Below are positions 33,225-44,701 of a stretch of 64,000 bases of DNA, piece by piece (the stretch's first letter is position 1; each line of letters begins with the position of its first letter). Source of the stretch: Platycnemis pennipes. Lineage: Eukaryota > Arthropoda > Insecta > Odonata > Platycnemididae. The stretch lies in NCBI GenBank assembly GCA_933228895.1, contig OW121848.1, positions 163,448,688-163,512,687 on the forward strand. The letters run 5' to 3'. The position numbers were made by a program, and so were the translations under genes. Under the pieces are notes generated by a model that had not been told where the DNA came from, searched no databases, and saw nothing but the letters and a program-made list of their open reading frames with translations.

Positions 33225-33800
33225 ATTAGGAAAACGGACGCCTGAGCAGGTGAAGAGTATTGTATTCTAGGAAGCAGAGTGACCAGTGACGGACGAATTA
33301 AGGAAAAAATAGTCAATAGACATGGTGAGCCTCGAAGCCCAGGTGAAGAGGACATTCTACAAAAAGAAGAATATACTCACGGCTGGAAATATAAGCTTGG
33401 AAGTAAGGAGAAATTTGTCACAACATGCATCTGGGGCAGGAGCGATAACAGCGGCACAGAAGTCAAGGCTGGAAGTATTAGAAATGTGGTGATACAGAAA
33501 AATGATGAAGATAATGGATCGATCGAGTGACTAGCGAATAAGTCCCAACAAGAGTGGAATAAAAATGAAGTTTGCTGTTTGATAAGCAGACGGGACAACT
33601 TAATCTGCCATACCTTGAGACATGACGGCCAGACGAAGACAAACCTTAAGGGACAAGTAAATGGGAAGAATGAAAAATGAAGGCCTCGAATGAGATATAT
33701 GGAACAGGTTGTGGAGTGCGTGAAGGTAAGGAAATGGCACTGTAAATATGCTGAGGTCAGGATGATGGAGTGCAGAACTGCATCAAACCAATTTTAGGAT
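33225..33800 (+). mobile_element. RTE-type LINE 3' fragment
   Basis: Matches the 3' part of the 34830-38215 element: LGSRVTSDGRIKE, FYKKKNILTAGNISLEV equivalents across frames, GACGGGACAACTTAATCTGC and CTCGAATGAGATATATGGAA. The 3' end reads ACCAATTTTAGGATGATTG. Decayed by frameshifts. Confidence 0.7.
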
Positions 33801-34480
33801 GATTGAAACGTACTGAATAAGAAGCATAATAAGTTCATAATTGGAGAAAACGTTTTCAATATTTCTAAAGGAAAAATAAAAGAATAATTTCACACATATA
33901 TTTTGCACTCACTCGTTGAAAAATGCGTCTAACAACCAAAGAATATTTGTAATTAATGAATAAAATGTTTAAGTAACAGCCTCCTTCTATTTGTTCTAAT
34001 GTTTAATTGGGAGTCTCTTTGATGAGTCCACATATGTGTAGACTTTATTTCCACATTTGAATGAACGCCATAACGCCATAAGATTCTCCATCGTCAGGCA
34101 TCTCTTACGCTCCAATGATTACGTAGTCCATCTAAGAAACGACATACGACAAAATAAAATTGGCCAATTTTTTGGAAGAGTTCATTGAAGTGGTAGGTAT
34201 TCTGACGTTGAAGATTCAGAAATAGTTAGTGGCTAACTTTCACTATTCAACGTTACTAAACCAATAATTCTATTCACTATAGCGTCTGCGTGTGTACTTG
34301 TAAGAAATTACGCAGAGTCGCATTAAGCTCCGATTCTTTTCGTATACTTTCGAAGGAGAATAATTGGTAAGAAAAGAAAAATTTTTAAAAAAGGGGACTT
34401 TACAAGGGCATTCCATTTTTATTTTTATTACCGTTTCAAGCCTGATGAGGTCAAATCATATTTCAATCGAGCCACCGGAT
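33801..34480. other. Intergenic, nothing recognised
   Basis: No supported feature. Confidence 0.4.
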
Positions 34481-34482
34481 AT

Positions 34483-34640
34483 CGCAAACCCTTAACGGAC
34501 AGATCGGTAATGTGCTGGTTTGATGATAAATCAAAGGTCGTGGATTCGAATTCCACCCACGGCATGAATAAGTGTGTTAGGTTAAGCGCTGGGATACAAC
34601 CATGTCCGCTCTAATAAATAAAGCCCAAGTACTACGGCTT
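34483..34640 (+). mobile_element. tRNA-like SINE, plus strand
   Basis: A tRNA-like stretch with an A-box-like GGTAATGTGCTGG and a B-box-like GGATTCGAATTCC, then non-tRNA sequence. The box spacing fits a SINE head. Confidence 0.45.
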
Positions 34641-34829
34641 GATAATATCCGAGCACTTTAGCTGAATAGAATTGTCTACGCTTAGTGACCGTACTCCTTA
34701 TTAAGTGCAAAAGAAATTAAATATATTCTTTACTTCAAGAAGTTGGATGGTGTAGACATCCTTGAAGAAACCTAAGATCATTTCAGATTCGTAAAGTCTA
34801 TACTAATAGATTCAGATAGAGTAGAGCCT

Positions 34830-37800
34830 CGCGGCTGAGCTTAAAGCCACCGAGTGCGATCACCGGGTTGCGGATGGTGGGTCGACCTCTAGACATAATG
34901 GTTACCTGCTAGATAAGCGAGTTCACTCGTCGAATAAGCAGTCGTGGACAAAAAGCGGCGGTATTCCGAGGGGGTATTGGTCTATCCCTGGGTAAGGTAG
35001 GCCTCTAAATAATACAGAACCTGTGAAGATTCCGTGACTTGGCGACGGGAGGCCGCCTATAATTACGCTTCTCATCACCCGGAGGAGAGGGCAGCAGCTC
35101 TTCTTCACACGAGTGAAGGTGGAGACCACAGTGGTTGGTACAGCGACACTCATTTCACTACAGGCGCGGTAACATTTACTTTAACGGCTGTAGTACTGCG
35201 ATGTGGAAGACAAGGGGAAACCACCACATTAATATCCCGAGGAGTCGCAGCTACTCCACTCTTTTCTTTCTTATCAAGACGTGATGGAACCCTCTCGAGT
35301 AAAATATTCCGGAGGTAAAATAGTCCCCCATTCGGATCTCCGGGCGGGGACTACCCGAGAGAGTACATCAGTCAAATGTGATAAATATTTTAGGGTAGGA
35401 AGATGGAACGTGAGATTGCTTCGGACCTGCGGAAGACTAGAGAACCTGAAGGTGGAAATGCGAAGAATGGACCTCTACGTATTAGGAATCAGCGAAATGA
35501 AGTGGCACGAAGAAGGAGACTTTTGGAGTGGAAGTTATAAAATTATTCACAACGGATCAATGAATGGTAACCCTGTAACTGAATGAAATGAATAGTAGAC
35601 ATAATGCACAGGAAGATTGCAGGACTGCGTGTGAAGAGCTTCCTGCAGTACAGAGAGGGGATTATAATGTTTAAAATTGAAACTAAAATTACAAATACCA
35701 CTGTGGAGCATGCTTACATGCCTACGACAGACTACGAAGATGAAGTAGTGGAAGACGTCTACGAAGATATCACGGAAGTTATAAAATAGGTAAGAGGAGA
35801 AGAAAACCTAATTATTTTAGGAGACTAGAACGCTGTCGTCGGCGAAGGTCAAGATGGCAGAATAACTGGAAAATATGGATTGGGAACCCGAAACGAAAGA
35901 GGAGAAAGACAGCTGGAGTTCTGCACACAACGCAAGTTAATGGTTACTAACACATGGTTTAAAAATCACAACCGAAGAATATACACGTGGAAGATGCCAG
36001 GAGACAGAGGAAGATTTCAAATAGACTACACTTTAGTAAAGCGGAAGTGCAGGAATCAGGTGAAGGACTGCAAAAGCAACCCTGTGGCAGACATCGACAG
36101 TGAGCATTATTTAGTGATGATGAAATGCAATCTAAAGTTCAAGAAATGGAAGAAATAAAATATGGCAATTAGAAAAACTGAAGAAGACTCGACATGAACT
36201 TTTCTATAATGCATGGAAAGCAGTAGAAAACAACATAGGAGAGAACCTGACAGAGAAACCAGTAGAAGAGCGTTAGGAAAACATCTAATGTGGACTACAG
36301 GAAGCCGCAAAAGAAGTTCTTGGAAGAAGAAACGTTGTTAAGAAGAAGCCATGGGTCACGGAAGAAGTCTTAGTGCTGATTGAAGAAAGAATAAAGTACA
36401 AGAATGCGAAAACTGAAGAAGGGCAGCTTTGCTACAAAAGAATACGCAACGAATTAAGTCGCTAAGCCAGGAAAGCTGGTGAAATGTGGATGAAAAATCT
36501 TTGCGAAGATGTACAAAGCAACCTTGCACTTGGAAAGGTGGAAACTGCCTATAGGATAGTGAGGAACCACTTCAAGGAACGGAGCGCAAGAGGCAATGCC
36601 ATAAGGGACAAGAATGGAGGAATTTTGATTGAAAACGAGGAAAAAGTGAAGAGATGGAAAGAATATCTGGAAGAGTTATGCAACGGAAACAATCTCAGCA
36701 CGAAAGTGATTGAAGATGAAAGCGAATTCGAAAAGGATGATTTGGGAGTATCAATATTGAAATCGGAATTCGACGCAGCAGTAGGGACCTTCGGATGAAT
36801 AAGGCTTCTGGAATTGATGATATCCCCGCAGAACTACAACAAATGCAGGAGAGAAAACAAGAACCCATCGCTACAACACCATCTGAAACATGTACTCAAC
36901 AGGATAAATGCCCATGGAATTCCAGAAAAACATCATAATTTCTATTCCCAAAAAGAAGACAGTGGAGAAATGTGAAACTTTTAGAACTCTAACTTTTAGA
37001 CGACACATGCATCGAAGATATTGACAAGAATAATCTACAAAAGAATAGAATGAAAAGCTGAGGAATTCCTGGATGAAGATAAATTCGGATTCAAGGAAAG
37101 TAAGGGTACAATAGCAGCAATATTTGGCCTTGGGCTGCTTTTAGAGAAGAGAATGGAGAAGAACAAGCCAGCATTCATTGCATTTGTGGATTTAGAGAAG
37201 GCTTTTGACAACGTGAATTGGAATTCAATGCTTAAAATTCTGAAGGGAATGGAGTGTCTTACAATGACTGAAGAATTAGCCACAGTTTGTATAAAAACCA
37301 AGTAGCTGTGATTAAATCTGCAGAGGCAAGAATAAGAAAAGGAGTGAGAGAGAGCTGTGCACTTAATCGTAATGCTTACATCGAGAGGGCCATCGATGGA
37401 ATCAAGGAGAAGTGTTCTGGAATGAACATCCACGGAGAAACAATCAGCATGCTACGATTCGCTGATGACATAGCTCTCATAGCAGAGGCAGATAAGGAAC
37501 TGAATAAGAAACTAACAACCTTGGACAGGATTATGGCCAGACATCAGCTGAAGATCAATAAGAAGAGGACTAAGATATTGGTGTGCAACAAGAGAGACCA
37601 ACGTTATACTAGGATTACAGAAACTGGAAGAGGTGAAAGAGTTCTGTTACCTCGGAAGCAGAGTAACCAACGATGGACGAAGCGAGAATGAAATGGTCAG
37701 TAGAATTGCCCAGGCATTGAGGGCATTCTATCAAAAGAAGAATCTACTTACAGCTGGAAATACAAACTTAGAAGTAAGGAAGCAATTCATCAGAACGTAT

Positions 37801-38215
37801 ATCCGGAGCATGTTTCTTTACGACAGTGAGGCATGGACGATGACAGCAGCGGAGAAGAAAAGGGTGGAAGCATTCGAAATATGGTGCTATCGAAGAATAA
37901 TGACGATAAAATGGATCGACCGAGTGACAAATGAAGAAATCCTAAGAAGAGTGTGAGAAAAGAGAAGTCTGCTCAAATCTATAAAAAGAAGACGGGACAA
38001 CTTAATCGGCCATATCTTAAGACACAATGGCCTGATGAGGACAATCTTCGAAGGAAAAGTGAATGGGAAGAATGGAAAAGGTAGGCCTCATATGTGTTAA
38101 GTAGAACATGTCGTAAAGGATGTGAAAAAGAGTAACTACGTTAGTATAAAGAGGTTGGCCGATAGAAGAATCGAGTGGAGGGCTGCGTCAAACCAATCCT
38201 AGGACTGTTGACCCA
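34830..38215 (+). mobile_element. RTE-type LINE, nearly full length, frameshifted
   Basis: A 5' UTR-like block (34830-35380, e.g. GTGGGTCGACCTCTAGACAT and GGAGGAGAGGGCAGCAGCTC) is followed by an endonuclease (FRVGRWNVRLLRTCGRLENL, LGISEMKWHEEGDFWSGSYK, GTRNERGERQLEFC, GRFQIDYTLVKRK, SEHYLVMM). The RT region follows (KASGIDDIPAE, FIAFVDLEKAFDNVNW equivalent, LRFADDIALIAE near 37450-37485) and the C-terminal part with YDSEAWTMTAAEKKRVEAFE. The 3' end reads AGGACTGTTGACCCATGATG. At least six frame breaks and stops make it nonfunctional. Confidence 0.8.
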
Positions 38216-38580
38216 TGATGATGATGTTGAGAGTAGAGCAGTCTCTTTCCCTCTCCTCTCCCTCTTAGCCTCTCCTAAGTTTGGCGCAACACGTTTTGAG
38301 GTTTAGCGATTTTGTTTTTAGAGTGTATTCTTCGCATTAAATATCTATCAGTAAGTCGAGGATGCATACTGTATTAACTGTGGTGAATTCGCACTCTCTG
38401 CAGCCACATCATACAAAAATCCATTCCGATAATCGATTTCTAACAAAACTATTCCTGGACGGTAGAAATACTAGTTGAATTTTTTTATTTAGATGATCAA
38501 TCATAGAAAAAGTAGTATTCAATTTTGTAAGACCTTGGGAAATACACTTTCAGTAAACAATTTCCCTAAATAATAATTTC

Positions 38581-39960
38581 AGGTCGCAGAATAGAGCACC
38601 AGTATATTAGCATCAGTACAATTAAATCACAAGTCCCGATCAAATTCCTACACTTCACAAAAACATTAAAGAACCGCACAGTACCCAATGATTGAAAAGC
38701 AGCTAGCATTGCACCTAGTTTTAAAAGCGGTGATAGGGAAGAACCTAGTAACTGCATTTAACTCACGTCAATCCCTTGCAAGGTATTTAAGCACATGGTA
38801 GTCAGTTCGATCATGGGGAATTTGGATAGTCAGCGTTTACTCATAAACAACCATCATGGGTTCCGGAAAGGTAGACCTTGCGAGACACAATTGGCTTTAT
38901 TCGTACACGATTTTTTTGTCTGTGGTGAAAACGGTACTGATATTGATGATTTTAAAAAGGCATTCGATAAAGTTCCTCAAAATATTTAAATCTTGAAGTT
39001 AGAGAGTTTTGGCATACATAAAGTCGTTGTATGTTGGATTAAAGAATTCTTAAGTGAGTGACTGCAGAGGGCTGTTACAGATTGTATCATGTCGGATACA
39101 ATCAAAGTCACATCGGGAGTTCCCCAGGGTAGCGTAATAGGTCCGTTTCAATTTCTTTTATCCATAAGCGATTTGGGAACCATAGATCATAGTGAGCTTG
39201 GACTTTTGCAACGATGCTGTAGAGTACAGGGGTAAATCAAATGAAGAATACAGGGAATTTGATAGAGTGATCCTATGGCATTAGTGACACGACAATGAAA
39301 AGCGTAGAAACCATTATATATTTAGATGTAACAATCACTCAAGATTTATCGCGGGGAAGACACATCCGGGAAGTATGCGACCGAGTCAAGAGAAAGCTAG
39401 GATTTATTTAAAGAGTACTGGGGAAATATGAGGAAAAGACAAAAGAGTGATGTTACTTTTCACTAGATGTGCCCCACCTTGAATATGCAGCCAATGTATG
39501 GGATCCGAATGAATTAGGTTTAATCATAGAAATAGACAGTGTGCAGCGTAGGGCAGCTAGGTTTATAAAAAGGTTTTACGATACGTTTAGTAGTGTATCA
39601 TAATTAATAGAATAATTAGGTTTGGAATCATTATCAGATATAAGGTTAAAGTATGGATTAAATCTCCTCCAGAAATTTTGAACGGATAGATTGACTGAGA
39701 CGTTAAAGATATATCAAAACGCCGGCGTATTATGCTAGATTGTACCAGGCAAATAAGATTAGAGAGATAGATTGTCACACCAATATATTATTACCATGTA
39801 GATAACAAACCATCTAGCTGCATGTGACCCTATTACCTAAAATGTTTCATGTAGTAGCCTAGTTGCATGTCAATAGTGCATGTTTGCTGTTCTAACCCCC
39901 TGCTACACACCTTCGCGGTGGCTTGTTGGGTATTTATTGCTTAGATAAGGAGGTAGATGA
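38581..39960 (+). mobile_element. CR1/L2-like LINE, decayed RT copy
   Basis: Aligns to 3292-4944 of the LINE ORF: GPDQIP equivalent near 38630, NHHGFRKGRPCETQLALFVH at 38848-38907, FDKVP near 38965, GVPQGSVIG near 39115 and a degenerate FADD region. A deletion removes part of the region after FADD (about 39240). It ends with CTTCGCGGTGGCTTG and a weak tail. Confidence 0.8.
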
Positions 39961-40681
39961 AATAGGTGCAATATGGATATGCTGGAGTTGGAGAAGAAGA
40001 AACTCCATAAATGAACGCATAGTGAAGGGAAATGTGTTCGAAAATCACCCCCCACTGCTAGAGGCCTCCCTTTCCTTGATGGATAAAAAATCCTGACCCC
40101 CAACAGTGAGCCTTTCCCCCCTAGTGGGGGCGTTAATGTCCTATTTCAGGGGGTACCTTGCATTTTGTGATTAAAGAATGCCACTTTGCACACGTGATCC
40201 TGGGACCACATAGGACCATTTAAGATGTGTAGCCACTGCCGGAAACAGTGCAGGGGCCGTGTATTGCGGGTTGCATATCTCGCCGGCGAAGTACAGTTTT
40301 TTGGTCATACACGACTATGTTGCGTGATTTGCACGCAGAAATGATGGTTTCCGCGTATATCTGACGCGTATATGACGAATATGAGTGCACAAATTAAGTG
40401 CTCTGTCGCTCAAAGTATACATTTTATATGCTTAAGACACAGTAACAATACTCAGAGGAACTGGCGCCCATGTCGTACGCTGGGCTTGCCGGACGCTTGC
40501 GCTGTTGTAGCGCCGTCGCAAGTCACATACGTCCAGTCGTGTTTTGAGTGAGAAAAGTGGTGTTGACGGACAATAAGCTGTAAGTTCAGCGTGTTCGGTA
40601 GTGTGCGTTTATAAGTTAGGGGTTTGTATGGATATTCCGCTATAGTGTTGTGTATGTGTTGTGAAGCTCTACTTCGTACAT

Positions 40682-40795
40682 GTAAGTAATAACGATCGTT
40701 ATTCTTCCTATTCACAGAGGTTTTCAGTGTGGCGTTTGGATGGTATTAGTTGTTGATGGTGACAGTTACGAATCATGCTTTCTTTTTTCCTTTAG
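40682..40795 (+). other. Candidate 5' UTR intron of the transposon gene
   Basis: The donor CAT|GTAAGTAATA at 40682 and acceptor TTTTTTCCTTTAG ending at 40795 would remove 114 nt before the coding start at 40802 or 40856. Inferred from splice signals only. Confidence 0.35.
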
Positions 40796-41861
40796 TATAA
40801 GGTGGAGGATACTTTAAGTTTGAAGGGGGTTGGGTGTTATTTGCATAGTTGTATCATGTCAGGCATCGAGTGGGAACGCTGCATGCTGTGTCGAATCAAC
40901 ACAAATGAAAGGCTGATTAATCCTACAAATAATACACGGTCCACAATAGATGAAGGTTATGATTCACTAGCGAAAAATCTACTTGATTTCTACGAGATCG
41001 GAGAACTTCCTTTTGATCTGGACCATCTGGACATACCTTCCCTGAACAGCGACGCAGGTTTAAAGAAAACTATGATTGAAAACAAGGCATCGTGGTACAA
41101 ATCATGTTACTTAGAGTGCAACAGCACAAAGCTTCAGAGAGCTCAGGAGAGAGCTAACAAGAGGAAACAAGAGGCAGGTCCTTCGCATGCGTCACCAGCG
41201 TGGTCACCAGTCAAAATTCGAAGGTGCCACTCTACCGAGTACAAACAAGGAACTTGCCTCTTTTGTGATTTTCCGGGCTCCAGATTAAATAACCTGAGTA
41301 ACGTGAGGATGACATCTTGCTGTCAAACTATTACTGACTGTGCCTTTACACTCAAAGATTCGAAGGTTTTAGCAAAAATTTCTGAACGCTGTGACTTAAT
41401 ATCATAAGAGGCACAATACCACAATAAATGTCTCACTGAGTACAAAAACAGGAGAAGAGCCAGTGAAAAGAATGACTCAAGTGCTAACAACTCACGGCGC
41501 CAAATTTGCAGCATCGCTTTCGCGGGTCTCGTGGCTTACATCAACGAAACTCGCGAAACGGGCGGAGAATATGCAGTCTTCAGCGGGTTTAGTACAACTT
41601 GGCGCGGCCACTTCGGCGGGGCCGCCTCGGAGCAAGCCACCTCGGCGCGGGTCATCACGGCGAGGCCAAAGTATTTAATACTGGATGTTTCTAAGTGTGG
41701 ACAAATATATGGACCACATTTAAAATGAAGTGTAGGAGGTAGTTTGTATACTTGGGGTTATATCTTAGACGCAGTAGGAGGGGAATTTCTTTGACAAAAG
41801 AGGTGTTTACTAATATGAGAGAGCTTTTGACGAGAAATTTAAGCATAGATGTATATACTTT

Positions 41862-42210
41862 TACATCTACGTGGTACCCTGCAAGCCTCCGCGAGGGTGT
41901 GTGGCAGGGGGTTAGGAACACCAAATATTCACTATTGACTGACTATGCAACTGGAGCTACCATGTAATGCTAACCATGCAACGAAGAGCTACCACTGCAG
42001 GCTACTCTAACAATTTGTCACCTACCTTTAAATATGCTATGCCGCCTATTATATTTTCTAATGGTAAGAGGGAAATATGACATTTTTAATCTATCGGTAT
42101 AACAAGCCATCTCTCTAATCTTATTTGTCTGGTCAAATCTAGCATAATACGCAGGAGTTCTTAACATATACCTAACTACTTCAGTAAAGTTTTCCGTTTT
42201 AAATTTCCTT
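41862..42210 (-). mobile_element. CR1/L2-like LINE 3' fragment inside the Foldback-like element
   Basis: ACATCTACGTGGTACCCTGC and GCGAGGGTGTGTGGCAGGGG at the tail, then the C-terminal DRLKMSYFPLTIRKYNRRH and LRTPAYYARFDQTNKIREM on the minus strand. Confidence 0.8.
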
Positions 42211-42760
42211 CTGTACATAAATGATATCAATAAGGAGGTAAAAAGTAAGATTCTATTTGCCGATGATTCAGTGGTCTACAGAGAAATTATTAGTCAAGCG
42301 ATAAAGAATCCTTGCATGATGACATATTAGCAATTGAGAAATGGCGTGATACATGGCAGTTGCAAATAAATTTTAAAAAATGTGTGGTAATTAATTTTTG
42401 GAAAAAGACTACCTCTCCCCCAAAAATTATTGCATAATGAATAATAAATTTACAAACATGGAGTCTAAACATGCATGCTAAATATCTTGGAATATTACTA
42501 ACACATGATCTTCCTTGGGGTAAACACACAAGAGAAATTATGGGTCAAGCTAATCGTTAAACTGGGATTCATCTGGGTAATATAAATTATATCTGGGTAG
42601 ATGTAAATATAGACTGGGATTCAGCAAAAGAGTACTGGGCAAACATTACGAACATGTACGAGAAATTAGCGACTTTTCCCTTGTTAGACCTTATTTAGAA
42701 TACGCTGTCAGAATACGGGGTTCTTTATCTAGACGTATCCCTCTAATTTTATCTTCATGG
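42210..42760 (+). mobile_element. CR1/L2-like RT fragment, opposite strand to its neighbour
   Basis: The plus strand reads LYINDINKEVKSKILFADDS around the FADD box (about 42210-42275), then AIEKWRDTWQLQINFKKCVV and KYLGILLTHDLPWG. It abuts the minus-strand fragment at about 42210. It resembles the 31.7-32.5 kb subfamily. Confidence 0.65.
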
Positions 42761-43320
42761 CGTAACCTGCTATGTTACGCTGGTGTTGATAAAATAACTG
42801 CAGCTTCTTCTGATAGCCCGTTAACCTTATATTTTTGCATGTGATTTATTTTGTATTTCAATTTACGATTTTATAATAATTCACAGCTTCTATTACTTTT
42901 AATATTTGTAATACTTTAGATACAATGATAAACAGTGTAATAATTAAATGAACATTATCTTTTTGTGAAGACAATACAACTATATTTTTCAGTCCAACAA
43001 GCAAAATTCTAAACGCTAATGTAAAGTATAAAAAATGTAGTAAATTACGGGACACAGTAACTGAATATTAGTAGTGAAATGATACATTGGTATCGACACG
43101 TCCTTATAAATAGTTTCATATAATTAAACTCACTCTTCTATCTATATGTCCCATAAAAATAGTCGTCAATATAATTTATAATTTTTAGCATTAAGGTATG
43201 TTGCCTGGCAAGGCATGACCATTTTCAACAATAGCTTTTGCAAAGTTGTCTGTTGAAGAAGCAGATACTCGGTGCCATTAGTATTTTTACATGAGCATCT
43301 GTCCCGGTACTTAACGTCTC
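42761..43320. other. Interior of Foldback-like element, nothing recognised
   Basis: AT-rich. No transposase motif seen. Confidence 0.4.
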
Positions 43321-44244
43321 TGTTCTCCGCGCCAAGGTGGGCCTGCGCCGAGATGGCCCGCGCCGAGGTGGCCCGAGCCTAGATGGGCTTGCGCCGAGAC
43401 GGTCGCGCCGAGGTGGCCGCGCCGAAGTGGCCGCGCCGAAGTGTCCCATTCCCGTCTTCAGCATTACAGATCTTGCGAAGCTACAGGCAGGTGCTATGAA
43501 AGAGCTCGGGTATAACAACGACGTACATTCAACGTGACTTAAGGAAAAATTATTGGAGGAATGTCCTTACCTACAATCTTGCGACCGGAAAGGATTGGAA
43601 AGTCTCATAACTTTCAGGGAAAATGTCGACTCTGCAGTGCGTTCTATGGCTGCCCGAGATTTTGATTCGGACGGTGCCCCTTTGGGTGAAGCTGCGAAGA
43701 TAGTGAGATCTGACATGTTTGGCGGGAATACTGAGGACGGTAGCTGCAACGGCGGTGTACCTGCGTCTCTCATAGCTTTGCTGAGAAAGATTATCAACGG
43801 CCCTTCCTCGGCATCAAATTCTGCCCACAGTGATCACGATGAGGCAAAGCGTATAGCAGAGTTCATATTCTACCATTCAGTCAACAATACCAAGGGGGAC
43901 GAGGCAAAGCAACACAACAGAAGCCAAGAGACTGCTACCCCTGTTTACCTAGCGACGAAACTTTATGCAGAAACTCGCAAGAAGGGACTTATCGACAGCA
44001 CGTATCGGCTAGGTACGGGCATTTCCTATCACCGAATGCAGTCTATCATTACTGAAAGAGCTAATGAGGTGTGCGCGACTTACCGTCGGGATGGTGTGGT
44101 CTGTCCCCCAAAAATCAAGAAAGGCCTATTCACAACTGCGGCTGTCGATAATGTCGACCACAATACGTCATTGGCCACAGCGCAAACTGCTTTCCATGGA
44201 ACAGCTATCACTCTTATGTGGCACAGACTGTCTGGAGAAGCAGG

Positions 44245-44314
44245 TTAGGTTTTTTTCTGTGAGGGTACAGCACTCAATATTTGATTTGGCACGTAAACAT
44301 TTTTTCTTTTTTTA
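44245..44314 (+). other. Candidate intron in the transposon gene
   Basis: GCAG|GTTAGGTTTTT ... CATTTTTTCTTTTTTTAG|GTTTGCCG gives a 70-nt GT..AG intron with a strong pyrimidine tract. Reading continues beyond it in open frame. Confidence 0.55.
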
Positions 44315-44701
44315 GGTTTGCCGCGGGAATCGGCACCAGAAGATACAGTAAGTAGCACGAGAGTTAGGCATCTACCTGCAGAATATGCATCCAGCGGACT
44401 CGCATACTTAAGAACTGATTTTCGACTGTCACGTGGAAATTGTCTAATCATTAGCTTAATTTGTCCATTCATATTCGTCATATACGCGTCAGATATACGC
44501 GGAAACCATCATTTCTGCGTGCAAATCACGCAACATAGTCGTGTATGACCAAAAAACAGTACTTCGCCGACGAGATATGCAACCCGCAATACACGGCCCC
44601 TGCACTGTTGCCGGCAGTGGCTACACATCTTAAATGGTCCTATGTGGTCCCAGGAACACGTGTGCAAAGTGGCATTCTTTAATCACAAAATGCAAGGTAC
44701 C

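Larger units (their letters stand above)
41576..43462. mobile_element. Foldback-like element with 9-bp TSD, nested in the transposon gene
   Basis: GTCTTCAGC occurs at 41576-41584 and 43454-43462. The 1869 bp between have GC-rich ends built from about 15-bp tandem units (GCGCCGAGGTGGCC type on the right at 43330-43448; the complement on the left at 41598-41668). Both copies of GTCTTCAGC lie in the same codon frame. Tandem-repeat TIRs and 9-bp TSDs are known for Drosophila Foldback/MULE-related elements. Confidence 0.72.
40856..44454 (+). pseudogene. Orphan invertebrate repeat-protein gene, N-terminal part, broken
   Basis: The frame opens at 40802; ATG at 40856 (MSGIEWERCMLC) is the likelier start. 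Part 1 has paired cysteines (CMLC, CLFCDFPGS, CCQ), LAKNLLDFYEIGELPFDL and NKASWYKSC, suggesting zinc binding. An in-frame TAA at 41405 precedes EAQYHNKCLTEYKNRRR in the same frame. The Foldback-like insertion splits VFS at 41576. The frame resumes at 43454, meets a TGA at 43535 (probably from CGA), and runs to 44248 with EAKRIAEFIFYHSVN, GTGISYHRMQSIITE and GLFTTAAVDNVDHNTSL. A short intron (44245-44314) leads to LPRESAPED and VRHLPAEYAS. The motifs match a widespread uncharacterised invertebrate family; intact members seem longer, so the rest is deleted. The function is unknown. Confidence 0.65.
40152..44701 (+). mobile_element. DNA transposon with 247-bp TIRs carrying an orphan-family gene
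   Basis: 40152-40398 and 44455-44701 are inverted repeats of equal length (e.g. GGTACCTTGCATTTTGTGAT and its complement; GTGATTTGCACGCAGAAATG and its complement). The ends sit on palindromic GGTACC, so a TSD (GTAC, TA or the hexamer) cannot be separated from the TIR. The interior holds a broken gene (40802-44454) and a nested Foldback-like element. The protein belongs to no transposase class I can name. Confidence 0.78.

Noticed and set aside
40152..40157. GGTACC at both transposon ends taken as a 6-bp TSD
   Set aside because: It is palindromic, so it could be TSD or TIR terminus; the sequence alone cannot decide.
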